DNA of 64,000 nt from Lacticaseibacillus kribbianus (GCF_020180945.1 NZ_JAIPUL010000001.1:1-64000), one strand, 5' to 3'. Shown: positions 1-16,539, numbered from the stretch's first letter. The notes: a model not told the origin generated them from the sequence alone. Program-made: numbers and translations.

Positions 1-64
1 GTCGCTTGGAGCGAAGAACGGGTGCTAGATGGTGCCCTTTTATTTTGCGCTGTTATTGAAAAAA

Positions 65-122
65 GGTCTACACTCTCGGCGTTGGAATTCTCCAACACCA
101 GAAAGTGTAGACCCCTTTTTTT
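65..122 (+). terminator. Intrinsic terminator upstream of ctsR
   Basis: The arms GGTCTACACT (65-74) and AGTGTAGACC (104-113) pair perfectly. A second short inverted repeat (GTTGGA/TCCAAC) lies inside, and a run of T follows to 122. An A run precedes the stem, so it could act in both directions. It probably ends the gene left of the window. Confidence 0.85.
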
Positions 123-125
123 GCG

Positions 126-175
126 TTCGCTTTTTGCGCGGGGGTTGGCTATAATAAAAGTCAAGATTAGTCAGA
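126..175 (+). promoter_or_regulatory. ctsR-clpC promoter with CtsR box
   Basis: A perfect -10 TATAAT is at 150-155, with a weak -35 (TTCGCT, 126-131) 18 bp upstream. Directly downstream, AGTCAAG (159-165) and AGTCAGA (169-175) form a heptad direct repeat with a 3-bp spacer. This matches the known CtsR operator (two RGTCAAA-like heptads, 3 nt apart). Its position over the transcription start fits autorepression by CtsR. Confidence 0.8.
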
Positions 176-197
176 CTGCATCTGGGGAGGTGAACGC

Positions 198-665
198 ATG
201 CAGGGTCAAAACATGTCGGACGTGATCGAGCAGTACCTCAAGGCGATGCTGGCCGCCCAGCGCCAGGTCGAGATCTCGCGCGCAGAGGTGGCCGACCAGT
301 TCAACTGCGTCCCGTCGCAGATCAACTACGTCATCAAGACGCGGTTCACGCCGGAGCGCGGCTACGTGGTCAAGAGCAAGCGCGGCGGGGGCGGCTACAT
401 CCGCATCCACAAGGTCAGCAAGCTGTCGGACCAGTCGCTGGTGTGCCTGATGGCCGACGCGATGCCCGAACGGCTCACCGCGGCCGAGGGCCAGGGCATG
501 CTCCAGCAGCTGTACGAGGCCGGGGTGATCAGCCGCCAGACCGGCACCGCGATGCTGAACGTGCAAAGCGACCACACCTTGGCGCAGGCCGATGCCGGCG
601 CCACGGCACGGCTGCGGGCGCGGGTGATGCTTGCATTCCTCGACAGTTTGCGGTATGACAGATAG
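198..665 (+). CDS. ctsR: CtsR, transcriptional repressor of class III heat-shock genes
   Basis: This 155-residue protein has the usual CtsR length. The N-terminal winged helix-turn-helix region (DVIEQYLKAML, then the SQINYVIKTRFT recognition segment and a glycine-rich wing RGGGG) is clear. CtsR represses clp genes in low-GC Gram-positives by binding heptad repeats, and one such repeat lies in its own promoter. The ATG at 198 is preferred because GGGGAGG lies 7 nt upstream; an in-frame ATG at 213 has no Shine-Dalgarno. The gene is followed after 43 bp by clpC with no terminator between, so the two form an operon. The mcsA and mcsB genes found here in Bacillus are absent, as in other lactobacilli. 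Confidence 0.95.
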   Translation: MQGQNMSDVIEQYLKAMLAAQRQVEISRAEVADQFNCVPSQINYVIKTRFTPERGYVVKSKRGGGGYIRIHKVSKLSDQSLVCLMADAMPERLTAAEGQGMLQQLYEAGVISRQTGTAMLNVQSDHTLAQADAGATARLRARVMLAFLDSLRYDR

Positions 666-708
666 AACAATTTCGCCAATCGATCCCAGTGATCAAAGGA
701 GCTAGCAG

Positions 709-3185
<2,477 letters not shown>

Positions 3186-3189
<4 letters not shown>

Positions 3190-3215
3190 CAAACAAACAC
3201 CGAATCTGGTACCAT
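3186..3215 (+). promoter_or_regulatory. rpoBC promoter overlapping the clpC stop codon
   Basis: TTGACA (3186-3191) is a consensus -35, followed by an 18-bp spacer and TACCAT (3210-3215) with an extended TG (TGg). The clpC stop codon (3187-3189) sits inside the -35. Transcription would begin near 3222 and leave a leader of about 180 nt before rpoB. Confidence 0.7.
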
Positions 3216-3221
3216 TAGTGC

Positions 3222-3402
3222 AATTGCATTTCGGTTAGGATGTGGCTGCGTCGATCTATTGTCCGGCGTAGCGCAAATAAAAACGCAAAAGTAACGGCGA
3301 ACGCGCTTACTTTTCGTTTTTTTTTGCTCAAAACGCCGCCCAACCAGCAGATGTAACCTAACTGTAATATTTGACGGTAAATTCTATGAGGGGTGAACAA
3401 AC
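3222..3402 (+). promoter_or_regulatory. rpoB 5' leader, candidate Lacto-rpoB RNA region
   Basis: This is the untranslated leader between the predicted start site and the rpoB TTG codon. It carries a terminator-like hairpin (separate entry). A conserved structured RNA called Lacto-rpoB is known upstream of rpoB in lactic acid bacteria. Position and size fit, but I could not fold or align the leader, so membership is inferred from context. Confidence 0.4.
3279..3325 (+). terminator. Terminator-like hairpin in the rpoB leader
   Basis: AAAAGTAA (3287-3294) pairs with TTACTTTT (3307-3314). The stem extends outward through A/T pairs with one bulge, and T9 follows (3317-3325). It ends clpC read-through, but it also lies downstream of the rpoB promoter and could attenuate rpoBC. 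Confidence 0.75.
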
Positions 3403-6400
3403 TTGGTAGGACACTTAGTGAATTACGGCAAGCACCGCACCCGCCGTTCCTATTCCCGGATCAAAGAAGTACTCGATCTGCCCAACCTGATCGAGATCCA
3501 GACCAACTCATACCAGTGGTTTTTAGATGAAGGCCTGAAGGAAATGTTCGACGACATCATGCCGATCGAGGACTTCCAGGGCAACCTGTCGCTCGAATTC
3601 GTCGATTACCAGCTGCTTGAGCCGAAGTACACGGTCGAAGAGGCGCGCCAGCACGACGCGAACTACTCCGCGCCGCTGCACGTGACGCTGCGTCTGACCA
3701 ACCACGAAACCGGCGAGATCAAGTCCCAGGACGTCTTTTTCGGCGACTTCCCGCTGATGACCAAGCAGGGGACCTTCATCATCAACGGCGCGGAGCGTGT
3801 CATCGTCTCCCAGCTGGTCCGCTCCCCTGGCGTGTACTACAGCAGCGAGACCGACAAGAACTCCCGCGTGACGTTCGGCACCACCGTGATCCCGAACCGC
3901 GGCGCGTGGCTTGAATACGAAACCGACGCCAAGGATCTGGCCTACGTGCGCATCGACCGCACCCGCAAGATTCCTTTGACGGAGCTCGTGCGCGCGCTGG
4001 GCTTTGGCGCCGACCAGGACATCATCAACATCTTCGGCGACAACGACTCGCTGATGCTGACGCTTGAAAAGGACGTGCACAAAAACACGGACGACTCCCG
4101 CACCGACGAGGCCCTGAAGGACATCTATGAGCGCCTACGCCCAGGCGAGCCGAAGACCGCGGACTCCTCCCGGTCCCTGCTGTACGCGCGCTTCTTCGAT
4201 CCAAAGCGCTACGACCTGGCCAACGTCGGCCGCTACAAGGTCAACAAGAAGCTCAGCCTGAAGACCCGCCTGCTCGGCCAGACTTTGGCCGAGACCCTGG
4301 CCGACCCCGAAACCGGTGAGGTCATCGCCGCCAAGGGCGACAAGATCGACCGCCACGTGATGGACACGCTGGGCGGCTACCTCGACCAGCCGGACTTCAA
4401 GACCGTGACGATCCAGCCTTCCGACCAGGGCGTCGTCACCGACCCGATGACCATCCAGGTGATCAAGGTTTACTCCCAGGTCAACCCGGAGAAGGAAATC
4501 AACCTGATCGGCAACGGCCACATCGACAAGAAGGTCAAGTACCTGACCCCGGCCGACATCATCGCCTCCATGAACTACTTCCTGAACTTCCAGGAGGGCC
4601 TGGGCGCGACGGACGACATCGACCACTTGGGCAACCGTCGCATTCGCTCGGTCGGCGAGCTGCTTCAAAACCAGTTCCGCATCGGGCTGTCCCGCATGGA
4701 GCGTGTCGTGCGCGAGCGCATGTCGATCCAGGACACCGCGACCATCACGCCGCAGCAGCTGATCAATATTCGGCCGGTTGTTGCCTCCATTAAGGAATTC
4801 TTCGGTTCCTCCCAGCTGTCCCAGTTCATGGACCAGACCAACCCGCTGGGCGAGCTGACGCACAAGCGTCGCCTGTCCGCCCTTGGGCCTGGTGGGCTGA
4901 CGCGTGACCGCGCGGGCTACGAAGTGCGAGACGTGCACTACACCCACTACGGCCGCATGTGCCCGATCGAAACGCCTGAAGGCCCGAACATCGGGCTGAT
5001 CAACAGCCTCGCGTCCTACGCGGTGGTCAACCCGTACGGCTTCATCGAGACCCCGTACCGCCGTGTGTCTTGGACCGATCACAAGGTCACCGACAAGATC
5101 GACTACCTGACCGCCGACGAGGAAGATAACTACGTCGTGGCCCAGGCCAACGCGCCGTTGACCGACGACGGGGCCTTCGCCGAGGAGACCATCCTGGCTC
5201 GTAAGAAGGATGAAAACATCGAGACCACGGCCGACCACATCGACTACATGGACGTGTCGCCAAAGCAGGTAGTCGCGGTCGCGACCGCCTGCATCCCGTT
5301 CCTCGAAAACGACGACTCCAACCGTGCCCTGATGGGGGCCAACATGCAGCGCCAGGCGGTGCCTTTGGTCAACCCGCACGCGCCGCTTGTCGGCACCGGC
5401 ATGGAGTACAAGGCCGCCCACGACTCCGGGATCGCCGTTTTGGCCGAGCACCCGGGGACCGTTGAGTACGTCGACGCCAAGGAGATTCGCGTTCGCCGCG
5501 ACGATGGCGCGCTCGACAAGTACAAGCTGATGAAGTTCCGCCGGTCTAACGCCGGCAAGAACTACAACCAGCGTCCGATCGTCCGCCTGGGCGACAAGGT
5601 CGACGCCGACGAGATCATCGCCGACGGCCCGGCGATGGAGAACGGCGAGCTGGCCCTGGGCCAAAACCCAATCATCGCCTTCATGACCTGGAACATGTAC
5701 AACTACGAAGACGCGATCGTGCTGTCCGAGAAGCTGGTCAAGGAAGACGCCTACACCTCGATTCACATCGAGGAGTACGAATCAGAGGCCCGCGACACCA
5801 AGCTCGGCCCTGAGGAGATCACCCGCGAGATCCCGAACGTCGGCGACGACGCCCTGAAGGACCTCGACGAGTTCGGCATCATCCGCATCGGCGCCGAGGT
5901 CCGCGACGGCGACATCCTGGTCGGCAAGGTCACCCCTAAGGGCGTCACCGAGCTGTCCGCCGAGGAACGCCTGCTGCACGCCATTTTCGGCGAAAAGGCC
6001 CGCGAAGTCCGCGACACCTCGCTGCGTGTGCCTCACGGCGGCGGCGGCATCATCCAGGACGTGCGTATTTTCACCCGCGAGGCCGGCGACGAGCTGGCAC
6101 CTGGCGTGAACATGATGGTGCGCGTCTACATCACCCAGAAGCGCAAGATCCAGGTCGGCGACAAGATGGCCGGCCGTCACGGCAACAAGGGGACCGTCTC
6201 CGTCGTTGTGCCGGAAGAGGACATGCCGTTCCTGCCTGATGGCACCCCGGTCGACATTCTGCTGTCGCCAATGGGTGTGCCGTCCCGTATGAACATCGGG
6301 CAGGTGCTCGACCTTCACCTCGGGATGGCCGCCAAGAAGCTGGGCATCCACGTGGCAACGCCGGTCTTCGACGGGGCCAACGATGACGACCTGTGGGCCA

Positions 6401-6984
6401 CCGTCAAGGAGGCCGGCATGGCGTCCGACGGGAAGTCCGTCCTGTACGACGGCCGCACCGGCGAGCCGTTCGAAAACCGCGTGAGCGTCGGCGTCATGTA
6501 CTACATGAAGCTCGCCCACATGGTCGACGACAAGCTGCACGCCCGCTCCATCGGGCCTTACTCTCTGGTTACGCAGCAGCCGCTGGGTGGTAAAGCCCAG
6601 TTCGGTGGCCAGCGCTTCGGGGAAATGGAAGTTTGGGCCCTGGAAGCCTACGGTGCCGCCTACACCCTGCAGGAAATCCTGACCTACAAGTCCGATGACG
6701 TCGTGGGCCGTGTGAAGACCTACGAGGCGATCGTCAAGGGCGAGCCGATTCCTAAGCCTGGCGTGCCGGAGTCCTTCCGCGTGCTGGTCAAGGAGCTGCA
6801 AGCCCTCGGCCTCGACATGAAGGTCCTGGACGCCGCCAAGAACGAGATCGAACTGCGCGACATGGACGACGAGGACGACGATGTGGTATCCGTCGATGCC
6901 CTGGCCAAGTTCGCCGCCCAGCAGGAAGAGAAAAAGGCCCAGGAGGCTGCCACAGCCGCTTCCGAGCAACACGACGAACACTAG
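3403..6984 (+). CDS. rpoB: DNA-directed RNA polymerase subunit beta
   Basis: The 1193-residue beta subunit carries half of the RNA polymerase active-site cleft and the rifampicin pocket. The rifampicin region motifs [13 protein letters not shown] and [12 protein letters not shown] are intact, as is the C-terminal [24 protein letters not shown] segment (split here: [24 protein letters not shown]). A short acidic tail follows, as usual in lactobacilli. Translation starts with TTG at 3403, supported by GAGGGGTG 7 nt upstream and by the conserved beginning [16 protein letters not shown]. It is the first gene of rpoB-rpoC; rplJ and rplL are not upstream, as is normal for this family. Confidence 0.98.
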   Translation: MVGHLVNYGKHRTRRSYSRIKEVLDLPNLIEIQTNSYQWFLDEGLKEMFDDIMPIEDFQGNLSLEFVDYQLLEPKYTVEEARQHDANYSAPLHVTLRLTNHETGEIKSQDVFFGDFPLMTKQGTFIINGAERVIVSQLVRSPGVYYSSETDKNSRVTFGTTVIPNRGAWLEYETDAKDLAYVRIDRTRKIPLTELVRALGFGADQDIINIFGDNDSLMLTLEKDVHKNTDDSRTDEALKDIYERLRPGEPKTADSSRSLLYARFFDPKRYDLANVGRYKVNKKLSLKTRLLGQTLAETLADPETGEVIAAKGDKIDRHVMDTLGGYLDQPDFKTVTIQPSDQGVVTDPMTIQVIKVYSQVNPEKEINLIGNGHIDKKVKYLTPADIIASMNYFLNFQEGLGATDDIDHLGNRRIRSVGELLQNQFRIGLSRMERVVRERMSIQDTATITPQQLINIRPVVASIKEFFGSSQLSQFMDQTNPLGELTHKRRLSALGPGGLTRDRAGYEVRDVHYTHYGRMCPIETPEGPNIGLINSLASYAVVNPYGFIETPYRRVSWTDHKVTDKIDYLTADEEDNYVVAQANAPLTDDGAFAEETILARKKDENIETTADHIDYMDVSPKQVVAVATACIPFLENDDSNRALMGANMQRQAVPLVNPHAPLVGTGMEYKAAHDSGIAVLAEHPGTVEYVDAKEIRVRRDDGALDKYKLMKFRRSNAGKNYNQRPIVRLGDKVDADEIIADGPAMENGELALGQNPIIAFMTWNMYNYEDAIVLSEKLVKEDAYTSIHIEEYESEARDTKLGPEEITREIPNVGDDALKDLDEFGIIRIGAEVRDGDILVGKVTPKGVTELSAEERLLHAIFGEKAREVRDTSLRVPHGGGGIIQDVRIFTREAGDELAPGVNMMVRVYITQKRKIQVGDKMAGRHGNKGTVSVVVPEEDMPFLPDGTPVDILLSPMGVPSRMNIGQVLDLHLGMAAKKLGIHVATPVFDGANDDDLWATVKEAGMASDGKSVLYDGRTGEPFENRVSVGVMYYMKLAHMVDDKLHARSIGPYSLVTQQPLGGKAQFGGQRFGEMEVWALEAYGAAYTLQEILTYKSDDVVGRVKTYEAIVKGEPIPKPGVPESFRVLVKELQALGLDMKVLDAAKNEIELRDMDDEDDDVVSVDALAKFAAQQEEKKAQEAATAASEQHDEH

Positions 6985-6996
6985 GAGGTTAGCCCT

Positions 6997-10674
<3,678 letters not shown>

Positions 10675-10682
10675 GCAGCACT

Positions 10683-10717
10683 AGAGGCATCACCCCGACT
10701 GGGGTGATGCCTCTTTG
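10683..10717 (+). terminator. rpoC terminator
   Basis: Inverted repeat AGAGGCATCACCCC / GGGGTGATGCCTCT (10683-10714) with loop GACT. The following T tract is short (TTT), so termination may be partial. A second, stronger hairpin follows at 10754. Confidence 0.8.
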
Positions 10718-10753
10718 CGTTGCGCGGGGCCCGACGCGGCCGGTCGGTCACAC

Positions 10754-10800
10754 AAAAGCGAGCCACCGATCACGTTTTGTGATCGGTGGCTCGCTTTGCT
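10754..10800. terminator. Bidirectional terminator between rpoC and pncA
   Basis: A 19-bp perfect stem (10755-10773 with 10779-10797) surrounds a 5-nt loop. T-rich sequence follows on the plus strand and A-rich sequence precedes it. The two flanking genes are convergent, so it can serve both. Confidence 0.85.
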
Positions 10801-10866
10801 TTGTTCTGACGCGATGCTGACGGGCGCGTGCCGGATGTGGTCTGGGTCGGTTGACCCTGCAGCGCC

Positions 10867-11412
10867 TCACGCGATGGTCGCGTTCAGGCAGGTCTTGAAG
10901 TGGTCCAGCGCCCACTCTTGGCCGCCGGGCTTGAAGGTCGCCACGGCGTCTTGGTGGATGGTCAGCGGGTAGTTCAGGTTGTAGGCGTCCACGGCGGTGT
11001 GCAGCACACAGATGTCGGTGCAGACGCCGACCAGGTGCACCTCGGTGACGTCGCGCTCGCGCAGCCACAGGTCAAGCGGGGTGCCGGCGAAGCTGGAGTA
11101 GCGGGTCTTGTCAAACAGCACGACGTTGGCGCCCTGGTGTTCGGCGTACCACGGGGCAAGCGGGCCAAAGAGCTCACGGCCCCAGCTGCCGCGGACGTTG
11201 TGCGGCGGGAACAGCTTGCTTTCTGGGTGGTAGGGGTCGTGGGGCGTGTGCACGTCGGTCGGCAGGTAGACGAAGTCGTGAGCCGTTACGAACTGCGAAG
11301 CCAGCTCGACGATGCGCGGCGCGATCGCCTGCGCGGGGGCACCGGCGGTCAGGGCGCCGGTCGGGGCGACGAAGTCATTGGTGTAATCGATGATCAACAG
11401 GGCTTTGGGCAT
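10867..11412 (-). CDS. pncA: Nicotinamidase / isochorismatase-family hydrolase
   Basis: This 181-residue protein should convert nicotinamide to nicotinate in NAD salvage. The catalytic triad of the family is visible: Asp in LLIIDYTNDF near the N-terminus, Lys in FDKTRYSSFAGT, and Cys in VGVCTDICVLHTA. The start is the ATG at 11412, where homologues begin (MPKALLIIDY) and an AGGTGTT-type Shine-Dalgarno precedes it; longer upstream readings are spurious. It is transcribed alone, against rpoC and divergently from the S10 operon. Isochorismatase-like relatives of other specificity cannot be fully excluded. Confidence 0.85.
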   Translation of the reverse strand: MPKALLIIDYTNDFVAPTGALTAGAPAQAIAPRIVELASQFVTAHDFVYLPTDVHTPHDPYHPESKLFPPHNVRGSWGRELFGPLAPWYAEHQGANVVLFDKTRYSSFAGTPLDLWLRERDVTEVHLVGVCTDICVLHTAVDAYNLNYPLTIHQDAVATFKPGGQEWALDHFKTCLNATIA

Positions 11413-11434
11413 GGTGTAACACCTCCATGGCCCA

Positions 11435-11462
11435 ACTGTAGCAGAATCGGGCGGGATGTCAA
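11435..11462 (-). promoter_or_regulatory. pncA promoter
   Basis: On the minus strand TTGACA (11457-11462) is followed by a 16-bp spacer and TACAGT (11435-11440) with an extended TGC. The start codon lies about 25 bp further on. Confidence 0.7.
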
Positions 11463-11564
11463 GACAGATGAAACACGTGAAAGCGTGCGCAAGTGAGGCG
11501 GGGCCAAAGCCCGGCGCGGCGGCATTTTGCGCGTGAAAAAAGTTGCCTGACGGGCGAATTTTCC

Positions 11565-11593
11565 TTGCGTTTTGAGGCGCAAGTCTGTATACT
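11565..11593 (+). promoter_or_regulatory. Promoter of the rpsJ (S10) operon
   Basis: TTGCGT (11565-11570), a 17-bp spacer and TATACT (11588-11593). It is the main candidate promoter for the ribosomal cluster and leaves a leader of about 165 nt. Confidence 0.75.
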
Positions 11594-11764
11594 ATCAAGA
11601 GTGCTGTGTAATCTATGGGTTACTATGCACTTCTGGCTCGTGTTGAGTCACGGTAGCGTGGATGTGAGAGGTTGCGACACGCCCGGCCGCTTTGCCACGG
11701 CGGCGTGGCGGAAATTTTCACGGAGCTAGTCTACTAACTGATAATAGACGAAGGAGGTCACACA
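11594..11764 (+). promoter_or_regulatory. S10 operon leader
   Basis: The leader precedes rpsJ and has no open frame of note. It contains at least one stem, CACGCC (11678-11683) with GGCGTG (11702-11707). Autoregulatory leaders are common for such operons, but I recognise no named motif here. Confidence 0.35.
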
Positions 11765-12073
11765 ATGGCAAAACAAAAGATTCGGATCCGGTTGAAGGCT
11801 TACGAACACCGCATCCTTGATCAATCCGCAGATAAGATCGTCGAGACAGCCAAGCGCACAGGTGCTACTATCTCTGGTCCGATCCCTCTGCCGACGGAGC
11901 GCACGCTTTACACGGTGCTGCGTTCCCCGCATAAGTACAAGGACTCTCGGGAACAGTTCGAAATGCGCACCCACAAGCGCCTGATCGACATCATCAACCC
12001 GACGCCCAAGACCGTTGACGCGCTGATGAAGCTCGATCTGCCAAGCGGCGTTGACATCGAAATCAAATTATAA
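11765..12073 (+). CDS. rpsJ: 30S ribosomal protein S10
   Basis: The 102-residue S10 is a head protein of the small subunit and, as NusE, a partner of NusB in antitermination. The family start [19 protein letters not shown] (residues 4-22) is obvious. AAGGAGG lies 8 nt before the ATG. It opens the long ribosomal operon that runs to adk. In many relatives rpsL-rpsG-fusA come before it; here pncA lies on that side instead. Confidence 0.98.
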   Translation: MAKQKIRIRLKAYEHRILDQSADKIVETAKRTGATISGPIPLPTERTLYTVLRSPHKYKDSREQFEMRTHKRLIDIINPTPKTVDALMKLDLPSGVDIEIKL

Positions 12074-12096
12074 TTCATAGTATTGGAGGTGTACCC

Positions 12097-12732
12097 ATGA
12101 CACGTAAAGGAATCTTAGGTAAGAAAATTGGCATGACGCAAGTTTTCACCGCTAACGGCGAACTCGTTCCCGTTACCGTGATCGACGTTACCCCAAACAT
12201 CGTCCTGCAGGTCAAGACCGTTGAATCCGACGGTTACGAAGCAGTTCAGCTGGGCTACGGCGACAAGCGTGAAATTCTTAGCAACAAGCCAAGCGTCGGT
12301 CACGCCAAGAAGGCGGATACGACCCCTAAGCGCTTCATTAAGGAAATCCGTGATGTAGCGCTTAGCGAATACGAAGTGGGCAAAGAAGTCAAGGCTGACG
12401 AATTTGCCGCTGGCGACATCGTGGATGTCACCGGTACTTCCAAGGGCCACGGTTACCAAGGTAACATCAAGAAGGATGGCCAATCCCGCGGTCCTATGGC
12501 CCACGGCTCTCGCTACCACCGTCGTCCAGGTTCTCTTGGCGCCATCATCAACAAGGTGTTCAAGGGCAAGAAGCTGCCTGGCCGGATGGGTAACCACACC
12601 CGCACCATGCAAAACCTGACCGTCATCTCGACCGACCTGGAGCACAACGTCATCCTGATCAAGGGTAACGTCCCAGGCGCCAACAAGTCGTTCGTGACGA
12701 TCCGTTCCGCTGTTAAGTCAGCGACCAAGTAA
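12097..12732 (+). CDS. rplC: 50S ribosomal protein L3
   Basis: This 211-residue protein is L3, an early-assembling protein near the peptidyl transferase centre. The signature region [20 protein letters not shown] and the GRMGNHTRT segment are conserved. GGAGGTG precedes the ATG. It follows rpsJ by 23 bp. Confidence 0.98.
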   Translation: MTRKGILGKKIGMTQVFTANGELVPVTVIDVTPNIVLQVKTVESDGYEAVQLGYGDKREILSNKPSVGHAKKADTTPKRFIKEIRDVALSEYEVGKEVKADEFAAGDIVDVTGTSKGHGYQGNIKKDGQSRGPMAHGSRYHRRPGSLGAIINKVFKGKKLPGRMGNHTRTMQNLTVISTDLEHNVILIKGNVPGANKSFVTIRSAVKSATK

Positions 12733-12754
12733 TACGAAGGGAGGACATTAACTA

Positions 12755-13378
12755 ATGGCAAACGTTACTTTATACAAGCAAGATGGCTCCGAGAACGGCA
12801 CCGTTGAACTGAACGATGCAATCTGGGCGATCGAACCAAACGAAAACGTCGTGTTTGACGCAGTTGTGATGCAACGCGCTTCCCTTCGTCAAGGCACTTC
12901 TAAAGTTAAGAACCGCCACGAAGTTTCCGGCGGTGGCCGCAAGCCATGGCGCCAAAAGGGGACTGGCCGTGCGCGTCAGGGCTCGATCCGCAGCCCACAG
13001 TGGCGTGGCGGTGGGATCGTCTTTGGCCCACACCCGCGTTCCTACGCTTACCGCATCAACAAGAAGGCTTACCGCCTGGCGATCAAGTCCGTTCTGTCTC
13101 AGAAGGTTACCGATGCTGAGCTCGTCGTCGTTGACGCTTTGAGCTTCGACGCACCGAAGACCAAGGACTTTGCAGCAGCGCTGTCCGCGCTGAACGTGAA
13201 CGAAAAGGCCCTGGTGGTTCTTGAGGCCGGCAACGACAACGCAGCCCTGGCTGCGCGCAACCTGCCGAACGTCAAGGTTATCGCCGCCGACGGGGTCAAC
13301 GTCCTGGACGTTGTCAACTCCGGCAAGCTGATCGTGACCCAATCCGCACTCTCAAAGATTGAGGAGGTGCTCGCATAA
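12755..13378 (+). CDS. rplD: 50S ribosomal protein L4
   Basis: The 207-residue L4 lines the peptide exit tunnel. The conserved [15 protein letters not shown] loop is present. In E. coli L4 is the autogenous regulator of the S10 operon; whether that holds here cannot be seen. Its stop overlaps the start of rplW (TAATG), implying coupled translation. Confidence 0.98.
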   Translation: MANVTLYKQDGSENGTVELNDAIWAIEPNENVVFDAVVMQRASLRQGTSKVKNRHEVSGGGRKPWRQKGTGRARQGSIRSPQWRGGGIVFGPHPRSYAYRINKKAYRLAIKSVLSQKVTDAELVVVDALSFDAPKTKDFAAALSALNVNEKALVVLEAGNDNAALAARNLPNVKVIAADGVNVLDVVNSGKLIVTQSALSKIEEVLA

Positions 13379-13662
13379 TGGAAGCACGCGACATCGTTTT
13401 ACGCCCAATCGTGACCGAGCAATCCATGGCTGCCATGGACGACAAGAAGTACACCTTCGAAGTTGCCCAGCACGCCGAGAAGACCGCCGTTCGCCGCGCC
13501 GTTGAAGAAATCTTCGACGTCAAGGTGGCCAGCGTCAACATTGCCAACGTCAAGGGCAAGAAGAAGCGCCAAGGCAACTACGTGGGCTACACCCGCAAGC
13601 GCCGCAAGGCCATTGTGACCTTGACCGCCGATTCCAAAGAAATCAAGATCTTCGAAGACTAG
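13378..13662 (+). CDS. rplW: 50S ribosomal protein L23
   Basis: The 94-residue L23 sits at the tunnel exit and docks trigger factor and SRP. It has the family start [14 protein letters not shown] and the [16 protein letters not shown] extension loop. Translation is coupled to rplD by a 1-nt overlap, and GAGGAGG lies within the rplD end. Confidence 0.97.
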   Translation: MEARDIVLRPIVTEQSMAAMDDKKYTFEVAQHAEKTAVRRAVEEIFDVKVASVNIANVKGKKKRQGNYVGYTRKRRKAIVTLTADSKEIKIFED

Positions 13663-13692
13663 TTCAAATAATAAGCATAGGAGGGAACAAGC

Positions 13693-14532
13693 GTGGGGAT
13701 TATTAAGTACAAACCTACCAGCAATGGTCGGCGCAACATGTCTGGCTCTGATTTCGCTGAAATCACCAAGACGCGTCCTGAAAAGACGCTGCTTGAAAGC
13801 CAGAGCCACACGGCTGGCCGCAACTCATACGGTCACATCACGGTTCGTCACCGTGGCGGCGGCCACAAGCAATTCTACCGTACGATCGACTTCAAGCGTC
13901 AAAAAGACGGTGTCGTCGCAACGGTTAAGGCGATCGAATACGATCCAAACCGGACCGCGAACATCGCACTGCTTCACTACGAAGACGGGGTCAAGACCTA
14001 CATTCTGGCACCTAAGGGCCTGAACGTCGGCGACAAGATCGTCTCCGGTGAAGAAGTCGACATCAAGGTCGGCAACGCGATGCCACTGAAGAACATCCCG
14101 GATGGGACGACGATTCACAACATCGAGCTCAAGCCTGGCAAGGGCGGCCAACTGGCCCGTTCCGCCGGCGCCTCCGCTCAGCTGCTGGGTAAGAACGACG
14201 ACGGCAAGTACGTCACGGTTCGCCTGGCCTCCGGTGAAGTGCGCATGGTCCTCGCGGTTAACCGCGCGACCATCGGCGCTGTCGGCAACGAACAGCACGA
14301 ACTGATCAGCATCGGTAAGGCCGGCCGCAAGCGCTGGCTCGGCTTCCGTCCGACCGTTCGTGGTTCTGTCATGAACCCTAACGATCACCCGCATGGTGGT
14401 GGTGAAGGTAAGGCACCTATCGGCCGTCCATCTCCACTTTCTCCATGGGGTAAGAAGACCCTCGGCAAGAAGACCCGTGATCACAAGGCCAAGTCCGAGA
14501 AGTTCATCGTTCGTCACCGTAAGACGAAGTAA
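13693..14532 (+). CDS. rplB: 50S ribosomal protein L2
   Basis: The 279-residue L2 is needed for subunit association and peptidyl transfer. The C-terminal signature [14 protein letters not shown], with its functionally important histidine, is intact. Translation starts with GTG at 13693 after an AGGAGGG site. Confidence 0.98.
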   Translation: MGIIKYKPTSNGRRNMSGSDFAEITKTRPEKTLLESQSHTAGRNSYGHITVRHRGGGHKQFYRTIDFKRQKDGVVATVKAIEYDPNRTANIALLHYEDGVKTYILAPKGLNVGDKIVSGEEVDIKVGNAMPLKNIPDGTTIHNIELKPGKGGQLARSAGASAQLLGKNDDGKYVTVRLASGEVRMVLAVNRATIGAVGNEQHELISIGKAGRKRWLGFRPTVRGSVMNPNDHPHGGGEGKAPIGRPSPLSPWGKKTLGKKTRDHKAKSEKFIVRHRKTK

Positions 14533-14571
14533 TTCATTTACTGAATCACATCCAATAAAGGAGGTCACACA

Positions 14572-14853
14572 ATGGGTCGCAGTCTTAAAAAAGGACCTTT
14601 CGCCGATGCTCATCTGATGAAGAAGATCGAAGCGCAGGCGGACAGCGACAAGAAGACGGTCATCAAGACCTGGTCTCGTCGCTCTACCATTTTCCCAAGT
14701 TTCATCGGTTACACCATCGCCGTTTACGATGGTCGCAAGCACGTCCCAGTTTATGTTTCCGAAGACATGGTTGGTCACAAGCTGGGCGAATTCGTCCCAA
14801 CCCGCACCTTCCGTGGTCATGCTAAGGACGACAAGAAGACCAAAGGGCGCTAG
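14572..14853 (+). CDS. rpsS: 30S ribosomal protein S19
   Basis: A 93-residue S19 that binds the 16S rRNA head with S13. The start [14 protein letters not shown] and the motif [16 protein letters not shown] are diagnostic. AGGAGG precedes the ATG. Confidence 0.98.
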   Translation: MGRSLKKGPFADAHLMKKIEAQADSDKKTVIKTWSRRSTIFPSFIGYTIAVYDGRKHVPVYVSEDMVGHKLGEFVPTRTFRGHAKDDKKTKGR

Positions 14854-14867
14854 AAAGGAGCATATTC

Positions 14868-15221
14868 ATGGCTGAACAAATTACGTCTGCAACCGCAACG
14901 GCCAAGACGGTTCGGATCGCTGCTCGCAAGGCGCGTCTGGTAATCGACTTGATCCGTGATCGCGACGTTGCCGAAGCACTGGCAATCTTGGACTTCACGC
15001 CACGCGCGGGTTCCCCGCTCGTCGAGAAGGTTCTCAAGTCCGCCATTGCGAACGCCGAACACAACTTTGACTTAGATGCGCAAAACCTTTACGTCAAGGA
15101 AGCCTACGTTAACGAAGGCCCAACCTTGAAGCGGTTCCGTCCGCGCGCCAAGGGTTCTGCATCACCGATCAACAAGCGCACCAGCCACATCACCGTGGTT
15201 GTTGCGGAAAAAGAAGCATAA
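14868..15221 (+). CDS. rplV: 50S ribosomal protein L22
   Basis: The 117-residue L22 extends a hairpin into the exit tunnel, the site of some macrolide-resistance changes. The hairpin region ([20 protein letters not shown], about 85-104) is normal. AAGGAG lies 8 nt before the ATG; the gap to rpsS is 14 bp. Confidence 0.98.
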   Translation: MAEQITSATATAKTVRIAARKARLVIDLIRDRDVAEALAILDFTPRAGSPLVEKVLKSAIANAEHNFDLDAQNLYVKEAYVNEGPTLKRFRPRAKGSASPINKRTSHITVVVAEKEA

Positions 15222-15234
15222 GGAGGGATAACGC

Positions 15235-15897
15235 GTGGGTCAGAAAATTAATCCAAACGGTTTCCGTGTTGGCGTCATTCGTGACTGGGAATCCAAGTGG
15301 TACGCAGACAAAGACTTTGCTAAGTACCTTCACGAAGACATCAAGATCCGTTCATTCATCAACGGCAAGCTTGCGGAAGCCTCCGTTTCGACCATCGAAA
15401 TCGAGCGCGCGGCTAACCGCGTGAACATTTCCATTCACACTGCCAAGCCTGGCATGGTGATCGGCAAGGGCGGCGCCCAGGTTGAAAGTCTGCGCAAGCA
15501 GCTCAACGACCTGACCGGCCGCAAGGTTCACATCAACATCGTCGAGATCAAAAAGCCTGATCTGGACGCCAAGCTCGTCGGCGAAAGCATCGCCGCTCAG
15601 CTTGAACAGCGCGTGGCCTTCCGTCGTGCCATGAAGCAAGCAATGCAGCGCACCATGCGTGCCGGTGCCAAGGGTGTTAAGACCCAGGCTGCCGGTCGTC
15701 TGAACGGTGCCGACATTGCCCGTCGTGAGCACTACTCCGAAGGTACCGTGCCTCTGCACACCCTGCGTGCCGACATCGACTACGCATGGGAAGAAGCGAC
15801 GACGACTTACGGTCAGATCGGGATCAAGACCTGGATTTACCGGGGCGAAGTTCTCCCAGATCGGCCTAACCGTCCTCAAGCGAAAGGAGGGAAATAA
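15235..15897 (+). CDS. rpsC: 30S ribosomal protein S3
   Basis: The 220-residue S3 forms part of the mRNA entry channel. An N-terminal KH domain contains the [14 protein letters not shown] motif. It starts with GTG at 15235 ([17 protein letters not shown]) behind AGGAGGG. The normal C-terminal domain is present. Confidence 0.98.
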   Translation: MGQKINPNGFRVGVIRDWESKWYADKDFAKYLHEDIKIRSFINGKLAEASVSTIEIERAANRVNISIHTAKPGMVIGKGGAQVESLRKQLNDLTGRKVHINIVEIKKPDLDAKLVGESIAAQLEQRVAFRRAMKQAMQRTMRAGAKGVKTQAAGRLNGADIARREHYSEGTVPLHTLRADIDYAWEEATTTYGQIGIKTWIYRGEVLPDRPNRPQAKGGK

Positions 15898-15900
15898 CCG

Positions 15901-16335
15901 ATGTTAGTACCTAAGCGTGTTAAGCACCGCCGCGAATTCCGCGGTAAGATGCGTGGTGCCGCTAAGGGTGGCAAGGAAGTCAGCTTTGGCGAATTCGGTC
16001 TTGAAGCTTTGGAATCCCACTGGATCTCCAACCGTCAGATCGAAGCTGCCCGTGTTGCAATGACCCGTTACATGAAGCGTGGCGGTAAGGTTTGGATCCG
16101 CATTTTCCCTCAAAAGTCCTACACCTCTAAGGGTGTTGGGGTCCGCATGGGTAATGGTAAGGGTGCACCGTCCGGCTGGGTCGCAGTTGTTAAGCGCGAA
16201 AAGATCATGTTCGAAGTCGCAGGGGTGCCTGAAGAAGTCGCAAAGGAAGCTTTGCGTCTCGCCTCCACCAAGCTGCCGGTTCGCACCAAGATCGTGAAAC
16301 GCGAGGAAGTAGGTGAGCAATCTAATGAAGGCTAA
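15901..16335 (+). CDS. rplP: 50S ribosomal protein L16
   Basis: The 144-residue L16 organises the A-site tRNA region of the 50S subunit. It begins [19 protein letters not shown] and carries the family motif [22 protein letters not shown] lies at the end of rpsC. Its last 11 nt overlap rpmC. Confidence 0.98.
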   Translation: MLVPKRVKHRREFRGKMRGAAKGGKEVSFGEFGLEALESHWISNRQIEAARVAMTRYMKRGGKVWIRIFPQKSYTSKGVGVRMGNGKGAPSGWVAVVKREKIMFEVAGVPEEVAKEALRLASTKLPVRTKIVKREEVGEQSNEG

Positions 16336-16519
16336 GGAAATTACGGCATTAAGCGCTGCTGAGATGCTCGAAAAGGAAAAGCAGTACAAAGAAGAACTTT
16401 TCAACCTGCGCTTCCAACAAGCAACTGGTCAGCTTGAAAACACTGCTCGCTTGAAGCAAGTGCGCCACAACATCGCACGGATCAAGACGGTCCTTCGGCA
16501 GCAAGAACTCAACAAATAA
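16325..16519 (+). CDS. rpmC: 50S ribosomal protein L29
   Basis: This 64-residue L29 lies at the tunnel exit. I place the start at ATG 16325 ([15 protein letters not shown]), with AGGTGAG 7 nt upstream. An in-frame GTG at 16313 would add four residues not seen in relatives and is too close to a Shine-Dalgarno. The C-terminal [17 protein letters not shown] helix is typical. It overlaps rplP, so translation is probably coupled. Confidence 0.95.
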   Translation: MKAKEITALSAAEMLEKEKQYKEELFNLRFQQATGQLENTARLKQVRHNIARIKTVLRQQELNK

Positions 16520-16539
16520 TCGGAAAGGAGACAATCACC

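Noticed and set aside
4135-5766. A 543-codon minus-strand open frame opposite rpoB
   Set aside because: Antisense shadow of rpoB, with no ribosome-binding site or recognisable domain.
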